The notes: generated by a model from the letters alone, not told the origin. DNA of 64,000 bases from Paludibacteraceae bacterium (GCA_017962085.1 JAGCWA010000017.1:124001-188000); one strand, 5' to 3'. Shown: positions 47,858 through 58,018, counted from the first letter of the stretch. Numbers and translations are program-made.

Positions 47858-49510
47858 ATGCAACAGTTATCAGAAAGGACATTGGGGCAGTGGCTCGAGT
47901 ATTGGGCGGAGAAAACCCCAGATAAGGAATATATCGTCTATTCGGACCGTGACCTCCGTTTCACATGGAAGGTCTTCAACGAACGTGTGGACAACTTGGC
48001 GAAAGGTCTGATCTCCATCGGTGTGAAGAAGGGTAGTAACGTGGGTATCTGGGCGACGAACGTGCCGGATTGGCTCACCTTCCTCTACGCTACCGCTAAG
48101 ATCGGTGCGGTGCTCGTCACCGTAAACACCAACTACAAGCAAAACGAGTTGGAGTATCTCTGCGAGAACTCCGATATGCATACGCTCTGCATCACGAACG
48201 GAACATGGGAGTGCGACTACGTCGACATGACCTACAAGATGTTGCCGGAACTGAAGAACTGCGAGCGCGGTCATCTGAACAGCAAGCGTTTCCCTTACAT
48301 GAAGAACGTCGTGTACATCGGCCAAGAGAAGTATAGGGGAATGTACAACACGGCTGAGTTGCTGTTGCTCGGAAAGAACATCGACGACGAGCAGCTCAAC
48401 GAGATGAAGAAGAATGTCTCTTGCCACGATGTGGTGAACATGCAATATACATCCGGCACGACGGGCTTCCCGAAGGGTGTCATGCTGACGCACTATAACA
48501 TCTCCAACGATGGTTTCTTCACAGGAGAGAACATGCGCTTCACGCAGGATGACAAGCTTTGCGTCTGCGTGCCTTTGTTCCACTGCTTCGGCGTGGTGTT
48601 GGCCACGATGAACTGCCTCACGCATGGTTGTACCCAGGTGATGGTGGAGAAGTTCGATCCGTTGGTAGTGCTGGCATCCGTCCATAAAGAGCGTTGTACG
48701 GCTTTGTACGGTGTGCCGACGATGTTCATCGCTGAATTGAACCATGCGATGTTCAGCATGTTCGACATGAGTTCGTTGCGTACGGGTATCATGGCGGGCT
48801 CGCTCTGCCCTGTGGAGCTGATGAAGCAGGTGAGCGAGAAGATGTACATGACCATCACGAGCGTCTATGGTTTGACGGAGAGCTCTCCGGGTATGACACA
48901 AACCACTCTCGACGACAGCTTCGAGGTGCGTTGCACGACGGTGGGTCGCGACTATCCGTTCGTCGAGGTGAAGGTGATCGACCCAGAGACAGGCGAGGAA
49001 TGCCCTGTAGGTGTGCAAGGCGAGATGTGTTGCAAGGGATTCAACGTCATGAAAGGCTACTACAAGAATCCTCAGGCCACGGCCGAGGTGATCGATAAGA
49101 ACGGATTCCTCCACTCCGGAGATTTGGGCGTGAAGGACGAGAACGGCTACTACCGCATCACAGGTCGTATCAAGGATATGATCATCCGTGGAGGTGAGAA
49201 CGTTTATCCGCGTGAAATCGAGGAATTCCTCTACCACATGCCAGGTATCAAGGATGTGCAGGTGGCTGCCGTACCGTCGAAAAAGTACGGAGAGGAAGTG
49301 GGCGCCTTCATCATCCTCCAGGAGGGTACGAAAATGGATCCGGAGGATGTGCGCGACTTCTGCAAAGGGAAGATCGCCCGCTATAAGATTCCTAAATATG
49401 TCTTCTTCATCGACCAGTTCCCATTGACGGGATCAGGCAAGATACAGAAGTTCAAGCTGAAGGAAATGAGTTTACAGCTATGCGAGAAAATGGGCATAGA
49501 GGTAATTTGA
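47858..49510 (+). CDS. AMP-forming acyl-CoA synthetase
   Basis: 550 residues of the ANL superfamily: A3 loop [21 protein letters not shown]5 [14 protein letters not shown]7 [20 protein letters not shown]8 hinge [20 protein letters not shown] and the A10 Lys in [13 protein letters not shown]. Activates medium- or long-chain fatty acids. In an operon with the XRE-cupin regulator. The 3' end overlaps the queH start by 31 nt. Confidence 0.93.
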   Translation: MQQLSERTLGQWLEYWAEKTPDKEYIVYSDRDLRFTWKVFNERVDNLAKGLISIGVKKGSNVGIWATNVPDWLTFLYATAKIGAVLVTVNTNYKQNELEYLCENSDMHTLCITNGTWECDYVDMTYKMLPELKNCERGHLNSKRFPYMKNVVYIGQEKYRGMYNTAELLLLGKNIDDEQLNEMKKNVSCHDVVNMQYTSGTTGFPKGVMLTHYNISNDGFFTGENMRFTQDDKLCVCVPLFHCFGVVLATMNCLTHGCTQVMVEKFDPLVVLASVHKERCTALYGVPTMFIAELNHAMFSMFDMSSLRTGIMAGSLCPVELMKQVSEKMYMTITSVYGLTESSPGMTQTTLDDSFEVRCTTVGRDYPFVEVKVIDPETGEECPVGVQGEMCCKGFNVMKGYYKNPQATAEVIDKNGFLHSGDLGVKDENGYYRITGRIKDMIIRGGENVYPREIEEFLYHMPGIKDVQVAAVPSKKYGEEVGAFIILQEGTKMDPEDVRDFCKGKIARYKIPKYVFFIDQFPLTGSGKIQKFKLKEMSLQLCEKMGIEVI

Positions 49511-50127
49511 TCAACTACCAGAAGAAGTTAGACCAAATCATAGAGGCATGCGTCCGAGAAGGACGCGTGCCTTCGTTGTTGTTGCACAGTTGCTGCGCGC
49601 CTTGTAGCAGCTACACGATCGAATACCTCTCCCAATACTTCAAAATCACCGTTTTCTACTATAATCCGAACATCTACCCAGAAGAAGAATTCTCCAAGCG
49701 CGTGGAGGAACAGAAAAGGCTCATCAGCCAAATGCCTACCCGCCATCCCGTCTCCTTCATCGAAGGGACGTACGATCCGAAGGAATTCTACGCCGTGACC
49801 AAAGGATTGGAGCATGAACCCGAAGGAGGCTTGCGCTGTACGGAATGTTTTAGGCTCAGGCTGCAAAAAACCGCCATTCTATCGAAAGAAAAAGGGTTCG
49901 ACTACTTCACCACCACCTTGACGATCAGTCCACTCAAGGATGCGGCGAGATTGAACGAAATCGGCGATGAAATGGGCGAAAAATACGGGATCAGCTTCCT
50001 TCCTTCCGATTTCAAGAAGCGGGGAGGCTACCAACGATCCATCCAATTGTCCAAAGAGTATGATCTCTACCGCCAAAATTATTGCGGATGCATATTTTCC
50101 CAAAGAGGGACGGAGGAGGGAAAATAA
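49480..50127 (+). CDS. queH: Epoxyqueuosine reductase QueH (DUF208)
   Basis: 215 residues. Last step of queuosine tRNA modification, replacing QueG. Motifs: [20 protein letters not shown] near the N-terminus, [70 protein letters not shown] and YCGCIFSQ. The Cys set fits a 4Fe-4S plus adjacent metal site. The ATG at 49480 overlaps the synthetase gene; GTG or TTG starts a few codons later are possible. Confidence 0.92.
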   Translation: MRENGHRGNLINYQKKLDQIIEACVREGRVPSLLLHSCCAPCSSYTIEYLSQYFKITVFYYNPNIYPEEEFSKRVEEQKRLISQMPTRHPVSFIEGTYDPKEFYAVTKGLEHEPEGGLRCTECFRLRLQKTAILSKEKGFDYFTTTLTISPLKDAARLNEIGDEMGEKYGISFLPSDFKKRGGYQRSIQLSKEYDLYRQNYCGCIFSQRGTEEGK

Positions 50128-50391
50128 TCAAAAATAGACCACCTATTATTCGGTGAAATGGTTGTTTTGTGCTCTTCCTCCTTGCGTTAACCCATTCATT
50201 CTCTTGTGAATTCTGGAAATATTATACAGCATTTTGATACGAATTTCATCGTTGTAAACAGTCGCATCACCTATCTTTGCGGTATCGGTTGTTAATTAAT
50301 GAGCAGATTTGTATCAGTGCTATGGTAAAAGCTACCTGATTTTGTCTTTGCTTAAATCCCCTATAAATCGTCCATACGTAACGGTCAAGTC
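50128..50391. other. Intergenic region before the array
   Basis: Gap between queH and the first array promoter. No gene or stable hairpin terminator recognised. Confidence 0.4.
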
Positions 50392-50422
50392 TATGATGTG
50401 AGATTCCAAATGATTATATTTG
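50392..50422 (+). promoter_or_regulatory. Predicted promoter of array gene 1
   Basis: TATATTTG at 50415-50422, with TATG (poor -33 match) 19 nt upstream; 46 nt before the ATG. Confidence 0.5.
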
Positions 50423-50468
50423 TAAAATCAAGGATAAAACATATTCACACATATAGATTCAGAGCCCT

Positions 50469-51500
50469 ATGAACATACTTGAAATAGTATTTCTTATCGC
50501 AGTCGTTATCGTACTTACGGTTATGATAATAAAGGCTAAGAGCGACCCAGAATCTGAATACCACTCAATAGGCGAAACCCCCAATATTAAAAAGAAGGCC
50601 ATACGGGAAAGACAAATCTTTTTCAATGATGATCCGAATGACAAGAAGCTATATCTGGCGGCGCTCTCCACGATTGCCCTATTCTCCTGGGTGATGCGAA
50701 GGGATGGATCCGTGGACAAACGGGAAATGGACGTGGCGAACCTCTATTTCCGCACTCATATTCGGTACAACATCATCCTCTCTCATTATTTGCGCCAAAA
50801 GGAAGATCCTATTCTCGGTCAGAACCACTACACCCGTCGTCGATGTGAGGAACTTCTGAATTACTACAATTCGGTTCCGCGAATGCTAAGCCACATCCAA
50901 TGCTGTGAAAATATAAATAGGGCCGATATCTATTACGAAGCGGCAGTAGATCTCCTGAAGGCACTCTTCCAAGTGGCGTATACCAGTGATGGTGTCATCG
51001 GTTCCGAAAAGGAGATCCTCTATGAGATCGCCCAAAAATTATGGATCAAGCAAGAGGATTGGGAGACATTGTCGCAGAAATATGGGTTCTATCATAAAGA
51101 ACAACAAGAGAATAATAAGAAAGATTACAGTAAGAACACGAACTGGACCAAATATAGTTATTACGACTACTCAAAAGAGGAGAAAACCTCTTCCGACACA
51201 TACAAGAATTTCGATGAATTCGCCCAAAATCGCAAAAATGAGGAGTCAAAACAGCAAGAGGAGCAAACGAAAAAATCCTCTACCTTCGGCTATAAACTGA
51301 CACAAGCCTACAACCAATTAGGAATCCTCAGCACCGCCTCCGAATCGGACGTCAAAAACGCCTACCGTTCCTTGGTGAAGAAATACCACCCAGACCGCTT
51401 ACCGTCCGAGGCGACCGACCTCGACCGGAAGATTTCGGCGGAACATTTCCAGCTGGTCAAAGAGGCTTATGACCTCATCTGCTTGGAGCGTGGATTATAA
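50469..51500 (+). CDS. TerB-J array protein 1: membrane-anchored TerB-like/J-domain co-chaperone
   Basis: 343 residues. Membrane helix ~4-22 then positive charge, so the rest is cytoplasmic. TerB-like region ~62-200: LAALSTIALFSWVMRRDGSV with acidic partners, an insert with RRRCEELLNYYN (C126) and HIQCCENI (C145-C146), then LFQVAYTSDGVIGSEKEIL. Linker ~210-268 rich in K, Q, N, S. J domain ~271-343 at the C-terminus with AYNQLGILSTASESDVKNAY and HPD at 307-309. It presumably stimulates DnaK at the inner membrane. Closest to array protein 2 (shared TRRRCEE, YYNS and KYGFY). Confidence 0.85.
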   Translation: MNILEIVFLIAVVIVLTVMIIKAKSDPESEYHSIGETPNIKKKAIRERQIFFNDDPNDKKLYLAALSTIALFSWVMRRDGSVDKREMDVANLYFRTHIRYNIILSHYLRQKEDPILGQNHYTRRRCEELLNYYNSVPRMLSHIQCCENINRADIYYEAAVDLLKALFQVAYTSDGVIGSEKEILYEIAQKLWIKQEDWETLSQKYGFYHKEQQENNKKDYSKNTNWTKYSYYDYSKEEKTSSDTYKNFDEFAQNRKNEESKQQEEQTKKSSTFGYKLTQAYNQLGILSTASESDVKNAYRSLVKKYHPDRLPSEATDLDRKISAEHFQLVKEAYDLICLERGL

Positions 51501-51523
51501 AAACCCACTGGGAGCATCCCCCG

Positions 51524-51555
51524 TTTGGCAATAATACCACATATGTTTATATTTG
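51524..51555 (+). promoter_or_regulatory. Predicted promoter of array gene 2
   Basis: TTTG 51524-51527, 20-nt spacer, TATATTTG 51548-51555; 34 nt before the ATG. Confidence 0.75.
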
Positions 51556-51589
51556 CGTTATATTCATCATTCCTAATCATATATTCTCC

Positions 51590-52660
51590 ATGCCGAGCGA
51601 TGTACTTGCACATTTGATATTTTTCACTCCCCCCATCATACTTCTTTCATTCGCAATATATAACATGGTTAACTGGAAGAAGAATCGCTTGGAATATGAA
51701 AAAAAGATGTTCTACACAGCACCAATCCCTCCATTAAAAAATCCAACCAAAGGCATAAACAGGAAAAGACAGATTTTTGATCATAAGTACCAGACTCACA
51801 GCATATTCTATTATGAGGCGGCACTTTCCGTTATCGCCCTATTTTCCTGGGTAATCAAAAGGGATGGCGTGGTGGACGAACGGGAAATGAAGGTGGCGAA
51901 GCTCTACTTTAATACATACAAGCGCTATAATATACTCTTTTCGTACCATAACAAGAGGACGGAGGATCCTATTGCGGGTAAGCCTCACAGAACACGTCGC
52001 CGTTGCGAGGAGATGCTGAAATACTACAACTCCTGCGCTAATCTGCTGCACTACAAGCAGTGCTGCGCTAACATCATAAAGGTTGGTATTTTTTATGAGG
52101 CGGCATTGGAGCTGCTGAATACGTTGTTCCAGGTGGCCTACTCCAGCGACGGCGTGATCAACGCCGAGAGGGAGATCCTCCGTGAAATCGCCCAAGAGCT
52201 GGGAATCAAAACAGCGGATTGGATGGAATTGTCGGAAAAGTATGGATTCTATCGTGCGGATTCCCAAAAGGAGAATCGGGAAGATCCAACAAAGAATACG
52301 AACCGGACAAGGTATAGCCAATACAATTCCTCTAGAGAGGGGAAATCCTCCTCTTATACGTATAAAAACACCGATGGATTCGGCCAAAATTACCAAAAGA
52401 AGGAGTCGAAACAACAGCGGGAAGAGACAAAGAGATCTTCCACTTTCGGCTACAAACTGACACAGGCCTACAACCAGCTGGGACTCCTCACCACCGCCTC
52501 CGAAGCGGAGGTCAAGAACGCTTACCGCAAGTTGGTGAAGAAGTACCACCCCGACCGCCTGCCGAGCGACGCGACCGACATGGACCGAAAAATTTCGGCG
52601 GACCAGTTCCGACAGGTGAAGGAGGCGTATGATTTGATTCGGTTGGAACGTGGAAAGTAA
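51590..52660 (+). CDS. TerB-J array protein 2
   Basis: 356 residues. Membrane helix ~8-27 (LIFFTPPIILLSFAIYNMV), basic stretch, TerB-like region ~75-215 (ALSVIALFSWVIKRDGVVDE, CC at 158-159, TLFQVAYSSDGVINAEREIL), a linker with RYSQYNSSREGKSSSYTYKN, and J domain with HPD at 320-322 (LGLLTTASEAEVKNAYRKLV). Sister of protein 1 in the TerB part and part of the linker, and of the other members in the J domain. Gene 3 follows after 29 nt without a promoter, so genes 2 and 3 form one transcript. Confidence 0.85.
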   Translation: MPSDVLAHLIFFTPPIILLSFAIYNMVNWKKNRLEYEKKMFYTAPIPPLKNPTKGINRKRQIFDHKYQTHSIFYYEAALSVIALFSWVIKRDGVVDEREMKVAKLYFNTYKRYNILFSYHNKRTEDPIAGKPHRTRRRCEEMLKYYNSCANLLHYKQCCANIIKVGIFYEAALELLNTLFQVAYSSDGVINAEREILREIAQELGIKTADWMELSEKYGFYRADSQKENREDPTKNTNRTRYSQYNSSREGKSSSYTYKNTDGFGQNYQKKESKQQREETKRSSTFGYKLTQAYNQLGLLTTASEAEVKNAYRKLVKKYHPDRLPSDATDMDRKISADQFRQVKEAYDLIRLERGK

Positions 52661-52689
52661 AGTATTGATAATGAAATTATTGTATCAAC

Positions 52690-53661
52690 ATGGAATCTTT
52701 TAGTATTACATTTTACGTAAAAATAATAATTGCAATCATTGGCCTATATCTATTAGTGAGTTTCTATTTGAAAGGCGATGAAAAAAAGAAGAAGTCAGAA
52801 CAATTATTGGATAGGGATTACTACTTGATGACATGTTCTATTGTGGCCCTCTTTTCATGGGTCATCAGAAGAGACGGGGTAGTGGATGAAAAGGAGGTGA
52901 GGGCGGCCAGACTGTTTTTCGTAAAACATACGGAACTTGATGCTTTTTTGAAACGCTATTCCGGATACTTTTATAGAAAAGAAAAAGAAGATCCCGTGTC
53001 GGGGATTGCCCGACCTCATGTGGAAACCTGCATAGATTTACTGAATTACTATAACCAATGTGACAATCTGTTACATTACGATTTGTGTTGTGAAGATATC
53101 TGTCGAGTCTGTTATCATAGCCATCTTCAATCGTCTTATGGTTACGACTTTGTGGTAAAATTGATGAAGGCGCTTTTCCAAGTGGCATTCTCTAGTGATG
53201 GAGTGATTGGTTCGGAGCTGAAGATCCTCCTTGAAATTTCCAAATCCCTACGGGTGCCTGAGAATAAATGGAATACCATGGAACAGGTATACGAGTCGTA
53301 TCGCACCTATAAAAATGAACAAAGGCAGCAGAAAAGAAAGAAGAAGAGAGCGCGGAACGATTCGAAGCGGCAAGAAGAGAATAGCTCGGAGCAACAAAAA
53401 CAAAGTGATTCAAAGCAACAAAAACAGGGCGAGAAGTCCTCTTCTTTTGGTTACAAACTGACACAGGCCTACAACCAGTTAGGTCTCCTCACCACTGCTT
53501 CCGAATCGGAGATCAAAGAGGCTTATCGTACCTTGGTGAAGAAATATCACCCCGACCGTCTTTCGCCTGATGCCACCGACCTTGACCGTAAGATCTCGGC
53601 GGACCAGTTCAGGCTGGTCAAGGAGGCGTATGATTTGATTCGGCTGGAACGAGGGAAATGA
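52690..53661 (+). CDS. TerB-J array protein 3 (shortest pre-TerB linker)
   Basis: 323 residues. Membrane helix ~7-26 (TFYVKIIIAIIGLYLLVSFY), then only ~20 residues before TerB (CSIVALFSWVIRRDGVVDEK), so it lacks the long variable spacer of the others. ETCIDLLNYYNQ and HYDLCCEDICRVCYHS give the Cys cluster (CC 133-134) with extra Cys. LFQVAFSSDGVIGSELKILL follows, then a strongly basic/Gln linker (QQKRKKKRARNDSKRQEENS) and J domain with HPD at 287-289. No own promoter seen. Confidence 0.85.
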   Translation: MESFSITFYVKIIIAIIGLYLLVSFYLKGDEKKKKSEQLLDRDYYLMTCSIVALFSWVIRRDGVVDEKEVRAARLFFVKHTELDAFLKRYSGYFYRKEKEDPVSGIARPHVETCIDLLNYYNQCDNLLHYDLCCEDICRVCYHSHLQSSYGYDFVVKLMKALFQVAFSSDGVIGSELKILLEISKSLRVPENKWNTMEQVYESYRTYKNEQRQQKRKKKRARNDSKRQEENSSEQQKQSDSKQQKQGEKSSSFGYKLTQAYNQLGLLTTASESEIKEAYRTLVKKYHPDRLSPDATDLDRKISADQFRLVKEAYDLIRLERGK

Positions 53662-53749
53662 TAATTAAGAATTAAGAAACATTAGTCAATTTTGGGGATG
53701 TTTCCCTGTGCGAATCCTTGTGCGGTGGGTAACAAAAACGAGTGTGCCG

Positions 53750-53780
53750 TTTGGGAAGCGCTGTTGTTTGCTTATTTTTG
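53750..53780 (+). promoter_or_regulatory. Predicted promoter of array gene 4
   Basis: TTTG 53750-53753, 19-nt spacer, TATTTTTG 53773-53780 followed by TG; 34 nt before the ATG. Confidence 0.75.
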
Positions 53781-53814
53781 TGTCAGCATTAATTCCATGA
53801 TAGTTTAGAATGAT

Positions 53815-54954
53815 ATGTTAGGTGATAAATTCCATATTATCTATTTTTTCGCATCTTTAGTTCTTCCTTTTGTGGTGGCTTTTGCTATTCGTATCTTTGC
53901 TGATAAATGGGAAAACGAAAACAATCAGGGAAAGAAAACGTCGGGGGCATCTAAGACTGATGGATCCTCTAATAATTTCAAGGATAATAAATATAGCAGG
54001 GGTGGGTCAAACGACTATGGATACTCTTCCCGATTCACTTATAAATCCTGGGAGGAGGAGAAAAAGATCATATTCAACAAAAAGGCTGGTTCGTATATCT
54101 CGGTGGATTCCACGCTTTACAAAGCCACGCTCTCTGTCATCGCCCTGTTTTCTTGGGTGATCCGAAAAGATGGATCCATAGGCAAGCTAGAGATGGAGGT
54201 GGCTCGTTCCTATTTCGTAAGTCATCCCATCTACAGTGATATCTTGACTTTTTCTCCAAAGGACAAGGGCAATGATCCCATATCGAATTCCCCGCGTCAG
54301 TACATGGAGAATTGTATGGATCTGCTAAATTATTACAATCGCTCCTCGAAGTTGTTACGGTATGAGAAGTGTTGCCAATATATCAAAGAGGCTGATATCT
54401 ACTACATAGCGGCTTTCGACCTGATCAAGGCTCTTTGCCAGGTGGCTTACTCCAGCGATGGCGTGATCGACTCCGAGGCAGAACTCCTTTGTGGCCTCGC
54501 GAACGAACTGCATATCCGTCGTGAGGATTGGCTCAACCTCATGCAGATATATGGAATCGGCACGGGTACAGGACGAAAGAAAAAGCACGGATCTTCCCGG
54601 CGATACTACAGGAGAGAGAATGATAATACCTATGAACAGAAGAGAGAGAAAGATGATCAGGGAGAGAACCAGGAGGAGAAATGGTCGGATGACCAGCAGG
54701 AAAATAGAAATCAGGAAAATCGGCAGAAATCCTCTACTTTCGGCTTCAAACTAACGCAGGCATACAATGAGTTGGGCCTTCTCACCACCGCCTCCGAAGC
54801 GGAGATCAAAGAGGCTTATCGTACCTTGGTCAAGAAGTACCACCCCGATCGCCTTCCGCCTGATGCCACCGACCAGGAGCGGAAGATCTCGGCTGACCAA
54901 TTCCGACAGGTGAAGGAGGCGTATGATTTGATTCGACTGGAACGAGGGAAATGA
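53815..54954 (+). CDS. TerB-J array protein 4
   Basis: 379 residues. Membrane helix ~8-27 (IIYFFASLVLPFVVAFAIRI), a ~70-residue polar spacer (SKTDGSSNNFKDNKYSRGGS), TerB-like ~100-240 (KATLSVIALFSWVIRKDGSI, MENCMDLLNYYN, RYEKCCQYI at CC 186-187, ALCQVAYSSDGVIDSEAELL), an acidic/Gln linker (REKDDQGENQEEKWSDDQQE) and J domain with HPD at 343-345. The J-domain DNA and the first bases after the stop are very like gene 3, while the spacer is unrelated. Confidence 0.85.
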   Translation: MLGDKFHIIYFFASLVLPFVVAFAIRIFADKWENENNQGKKTSGASKTDGSSNNFKDNKYSRGGSNDYGYSSRFTYKSWEEEKKIIFNKKAGSYISVDSTLYKATLSVIALFSWVIRKDGSIGKLEMEVARSYFVSHPIYSDILTFSPKDKGNDPISNSPRQYMENCMDLLNYYNRSSKLLRYEKCCQYIKEADIYYIAAFDLIKALCQVAYSSDGVIDSEAELLCGLANELHIRREDWLNLMQIYGIGTGTGRKKKHGSSRRYYRRENDNTYEQKREKDDQGENQEEKWSDDQQENRNQENRQKSSTFGFKLTQAYNELGLLTTASEAEIKEAYRTLVKKYHPDRLPPDATDQERKISADQFRQVKEAYDLIRLERGK

Positions 54955-54961
54955 TAATTAA

Positions 54962-55100
54962 GAAACGCTAGTTCGACGTAGTCAATTTTGAATGTAAAAT
55001 ATTAAATCGTAAATCCAGACATGATACCTACAAACGGAACCGGTCATATGCCACCCGTTTCATCGGTGAAAACGGTATTTTTTGTATGTTGTGGACTATA
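54962..55100 (+). repeat. Intergenic duplicated unit A, copy 1
   Basis: Begins gaaacgctagttcgacgtag, continues with an AT-rich ATTTAC-family block (about 54990-55017), then ccagacatg, cctacaaacgg, accggtcat and tttcatcggtgaaaacgg. The same order of parts recurs at 56301-56450; the first part recurs at 60567 and, diverged, at 27328. Confidence 0.75.
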
Positions 55101-55143
55101 TTCACGGTCCGTATCGGGCGTTACGGGCTTAAACCGATAACAA

Positions 55144-55175
55144 TTTGGGAATGCCTCTTCGTTTATATATCTTTG
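55144..55175 (+). promoter_or_regulatory. Predicted promoter of array gene 5
   Basis: TTTG 55144-55147, 20-nt spacer, TATCTTTG 55168-55175 followed by TG; 50 nt before the ATG. Confidence 0.75.
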
Positions 55176-55225
55176 TGCCAATTGTAGCATAATGATGTGC
55201 AATATAAAACAGAACAGGTACAAAT

Positions 55226-56296
55226 ATGTATATGTTTTTATTCTTTCTATCTTTGATAGTGCTGATTGTTATATTCTACACTTTCAGTAGAAACAAGCGC
55301 AATCGTCAAAAGGATCCTTCGGAAGAGACCTCCCCTCGTAATGACGGGAAACAGAATAGATACTATTTCGAAGAACATGAATCGACAGCATTCAGGCAGA
55401 ATGCGTCCCGTAACAATTACCGGTCTGTTTCGAATAAATTACAAAAGAAATACATCTTTGTCGCAAAGGATGCTGAAATGCAATACACGGCTGCGCTCTC
55501 TGTCGTGGCTCTTTTTTCTTGGGTGATTCGCAAAGATGGATATGTGGGCGACCAGGAAATGGATGTGGCGCGCATATATTTCGAGCGGCATAATAGATTC
55601 AATAATATCTTGTCAAATCCTCCCCAAGATTTACAGATAGATCCTATAACGAATGCTCAGTGTTCCTTTTTGAAGATCCCCATGCGACTATTGAACGACT
55701 ATAATACCCTCCCGAAACTGTTGCGGTATGGCTTGTGTTGCCAGAATCTATTGGCCGCTGGGATATATTATGCGGCGGCTTTGGATTTGTTGAAGGCGCT
55801 TTTCCAAGTGGCCTATTCCAGCGATGGTGTGATTGATTCCGAGGCGGAGATTCTTCGTGGCATCGCAAATGAGCTGCGGATACGTGCCGAGGATTGGAAC
55901 GCCCTGCGACAGCGCTATGGAATGAATTGGGGTGCCAAGCAAAAGGACAAGGGTGGGGAGAATCAATCCCGAAAGAAAACGCAGGAGGAGAGGTGGTCGG
56001 ATCGATCCACTGGTCGGAATAATGGGAAAAAGGAGTACCAAAATAGTCAACAGGAACAGCCCCAAAAGTCTTCCACCTTCGGTTATAAGCTGACGCAGGC
56101 CTATAATAAACTGGGTCTCCTCACCACCGCCTCCGAATCGGAGATCAAGGAGGCCTACCGCACCCTGGTGAAGAAATACCACCCCGACCGCCTCTCGCCT
56201 GATGCGACCGACATGGAGCGGAAAATTTCGGCGGACCAGTTCCAGCTGGTGAAGGAGGCGTATGACCTGATTCGACTGGAAAGAGGGAGGGGATAA
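55226..56296 (+). CDS. TerB-J array protein 5
   Basis: 356 residues. Membrane helix ~3-20 right at the N-terminus (MYMFLFFLSLIVLIVIFYTF), basic SRNKRNRQK, spacer to ~85, TerB-like ~88-225 (ALSVVALFSWVIRKDGYVGD, PMRLLNDYN with no Cys at the third-Cys position, RYGLCCQNLL at CC 171-172, LFQVAYSSDGVIDSEAEILR), a linker with KKTQEERWSDRSTGRNNGKK, and J domain with HPD at 319-321, ending RLERGRG. Confidence 0.85.
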   Translation: MYMFLFFLSLIVLIVIFYTFSRNKRNRQKDPSEETSPRNDGKQNRYYFEEHESTAFRQNASRNNYRSVSNKLQKKYIFVAKDAEMQYTAALSVVALFSWVIRKDGYVGDQEMDVARIYFERHNRFNNILSNPPQDLQIDPITNAQCSFLKIPMRLLNDYNTLPKLLRYGLCCQNLLAAGIYYAAALDLLKALFQVAYSSDGVIDSEAEILRGIANELRIRAEDWNALRQRYGMNWGAKQKDKGGENQSRKKTQEERWSDRSTGRNNGKKEYQNSQQEQPQKSSTFGYKLTQAYNKLGLLTTASESEIKEAYRTLVKKYHPDRLSPDATDMERKISADQFQLVKEAYDLIRLERGRG

Positions 56297-56300
56297 TTTT

Positions 56301-56450
56301 GAAACGCTAGTTCGACGTAGTCAATTAAGAATTTTGAATGTAAAATAGTAAATCGTTAAATAGTAAATCCAGACATGCTGCCTACAAACGGGACCCGTCA
56401 TAAAACGCCCATTTTTATCGGTGGAAACGTCTTTTTTTATCATGAATCCA
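56301..56450 (+). repeat. Intergenic duplicated unit A, copy 2
   Basis: Same order as copy 1: gaaacgctagttcgacgtag, AT-rich block (taaatcgttaaatagtaaat), ccagacatg, cctacaaacggg, acccgtcat, atcggtggaaacgtc. The two copies differ mainly by small insertions in the AT-rich part. Confidence 0.75.
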
Positions 56451-56503
56451 TTCTGTCTTTAGCGTTGACATAATAATGGGGTGTGGAATAAAATAAGTGT
56501 CCC

Positions 56504-56535
56504 ATTGGGAATGCCCTTCTATTTGAGTATCTTTG
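56504..56535 (+). promoter_or_regulatory. Predicted promoter of array gene 6
   Basis: ATTG 56504-56507, 20-nt spacer, TATCTTTG 56528-56535 followed by TG; 41 nt before the ATG. The GGGAATGCC next to the -33 box is shared with gene 5. Confidence 0.7.
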
Positions 56536-56576
56536 TGGTATAATTGAAGTTAGACTAGAAATTCTGTTCCATAAAA

Positions 56577-57806
56577 ATGCTACGTTTTACACTTTGCACG
56601 TTTGGTTTGGGCGCGATCCTCCTTTCTATAGGTTTATTTGAATCTAGTGTTTTTTGTGTGATTCTGGGCATTTCATTTATCATTGCCTCTTTTGCCTTTA
56701 TTATGTTTCGGGTATCTGGTGATTCCAGTGAATCGATTGAGAAGGAGAAATCATCTGCAGAATCAAAAAAGGAAGAGCAGAACTCCAACGATAAAGGTGG
56801 GAGTAGTGAAAACACCTATCAATCAAATGCTGGGGCAGACAGTAACAGTGAGTGGTGGGAATATTACTCCTCCACGTCTGATTATGCGCCTATTCCTCCG
56901 AATAAATACGAATCGCAGGAAAGAAGGAAAAATATCTTTAACAAGACGTTATATTCTTCAAGTGCGGAAAAGACGACTATATACACCTCCGCACTTTCGG
57001 TCGTCGCTTTGTTCTCTTGGGTGATGAGAAAGGACGGGTCTGTGGGCAAGAGCGAAATGGAGGTGGTGCGTATGTATTTCAAAAAACACCCGATATACGG
57101 TGACATCTTCTCCTCTCCTCCGGAGGATTTATTGAAAGATCCGGTGTTAAATACCGAACGTCCTGCTTTTTACGGATATCTGGATTTGCTCGAGTACTAC
57201 AATACTTGTCCGAAGCTCTTGCGCTATGGCCTATGTTGCCACTATATCCTCATGTCCGACATCTATTACGAGGCGGCTCTGGATTTGCTGAAGACGCTTT
57301 TCCAAGTAGCCTATTCCAGCGATGGCGTGATCGATTCTGAGATGGAAATCCTTCATGGTATCGCCAAGGAACTGAAAATACGTCGTGAGGACTGGAATAA
57401 TTTCAAATATTCGTACGGATCATGTAAGAAAAGCCAGAATCGGCAGCAAAAGAAGAAAAAGAATAAATTCTCTGACGAATATGACAATTCCCAATGGAAG
57501 AGATCTCAGCAGAATCGTTCGGAAGATGCTAATAATCAGAACTATAATCGGTCAAAACAACAGCAGAAAGAGCAAAAGAAATCCACTACCTTTGGCTACA
57601 AGTTGACGCAGGCCTACAACGAATTGGGTGTCCTCACCACCGCCACCGAATCGGAAATCAAAGAGGCCTACCGTAACCTGGTGAAGAAATACCACCCAGA
57701 CCGCCTGCCGCCTGAAGCGACTGATCAGGAACGGAAGATTTCGGCGGACCAGTTCCGATTGGTGAAGGAGGCGTATGATCTGATTCGGTTGGAAAGAGGG
57801 AGGTGA
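56577..57806 (+). CDS. TerB-J array protein 6 (two N-terminal hydrophobic helices)
   Basis: 409 residues, the longest member. Two hydrophobic stretches, ~5-21 and ~26-44, unlike the single helix of the others, so its N-terminus is probably on the opposite side. A ~90-residue polar spacer (SESIEKEKSSAESKKEEQNS) precedes TerB ~137-280 (SALSVVALFSWVMRKDGSVG, YLDLLEYYNTCPKLLRYGLC, CC at 220-221, LFQVAYSSDGVIDSEMEILH). Asn/Gln/Lys-rich linker, then J domain with HPD at 373-375 (YNELGVLTTATESEIKEAYR). Confidence 0.85.
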   Translation: MLRFTLCTFGLGAILLSIGLFESSVFCVILGISFIIASFAFIMFRVSGDSSESIEKEKSSAESKKEEQNSNDKGGSSENTYQSNAGADSNSEWWEYYSSTSDYAPIPPNKYESQERRKNIFNKTLYSSSAEKTTIYTSALSVVALFSWVMRKDGSVGKSEMEVVRMYFKKHPIYGDIFSSPPEDLLKDPVLNTERPAFYGYLDLLEYYNTCPKLLRYGLCCHYILMSDIYYEAALDLLKTLFQVAYSSDGVIDSEMEILHGIAKELKIRREDWNNFKYSYGSCKKSQNRQQKKKKNKFSDEYDNSQWKRSQQNRSEDANNQNYNRSKQQQKEQKKSTTFGYKLTQAYNELGVLTTATESEIKEAYRNLVKKYHPDRLPPEATDQERKISADQFRLVKEAYDLIRLERGR

Positions 57807-57925
57807 CAATTAAAAGTTAAGAATTAAGAATTAATTGGTGTTGGGCGGATCCTCACATGATGCGCATACATGAATGATTTCCGTGAAATCGTAAATCATT
57901 AAATCGTAAATCCATTCATGTGCCT
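57804..57925 (+). repeat. Intergenic duplicated unit B, copy 1
   Basis: After the stop: gacaattaaaagttaagaat, later tcctcacatgatgcgcatac, atgaatgattt and a run of aaatcgtaaatc units. Closely matches 59141-59240. Confidence 0.75.
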
Positions 57926-57956
57926 TTGGGGATGCGCTTTTGTTTGTTTACCTTTG
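57925..57956 (+). promoter_or_regulatory. Predicted promoter of array gene 7
   Basis: TTTG 57925-57928, 20-nt spacer, TACCTTTG 57949-57956 followed by TG; 62 nt before the ATG. Confidence 0.75.
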
Positions 57957-58018
57957 TGGTGGTATTGATACTATCCTAACCTTAGATTAGTTGTGTTTAT
58001 TAAAAGATCTCTCAATAC

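Noticed and set aside
47870-49237. 455-codon minus-strand frame opposite the acyl-CoA synthetase
   Set aside because: Antisense shadow of a well-conserved ANL enzyme; His/Arg-rich composition typical of such shadows.
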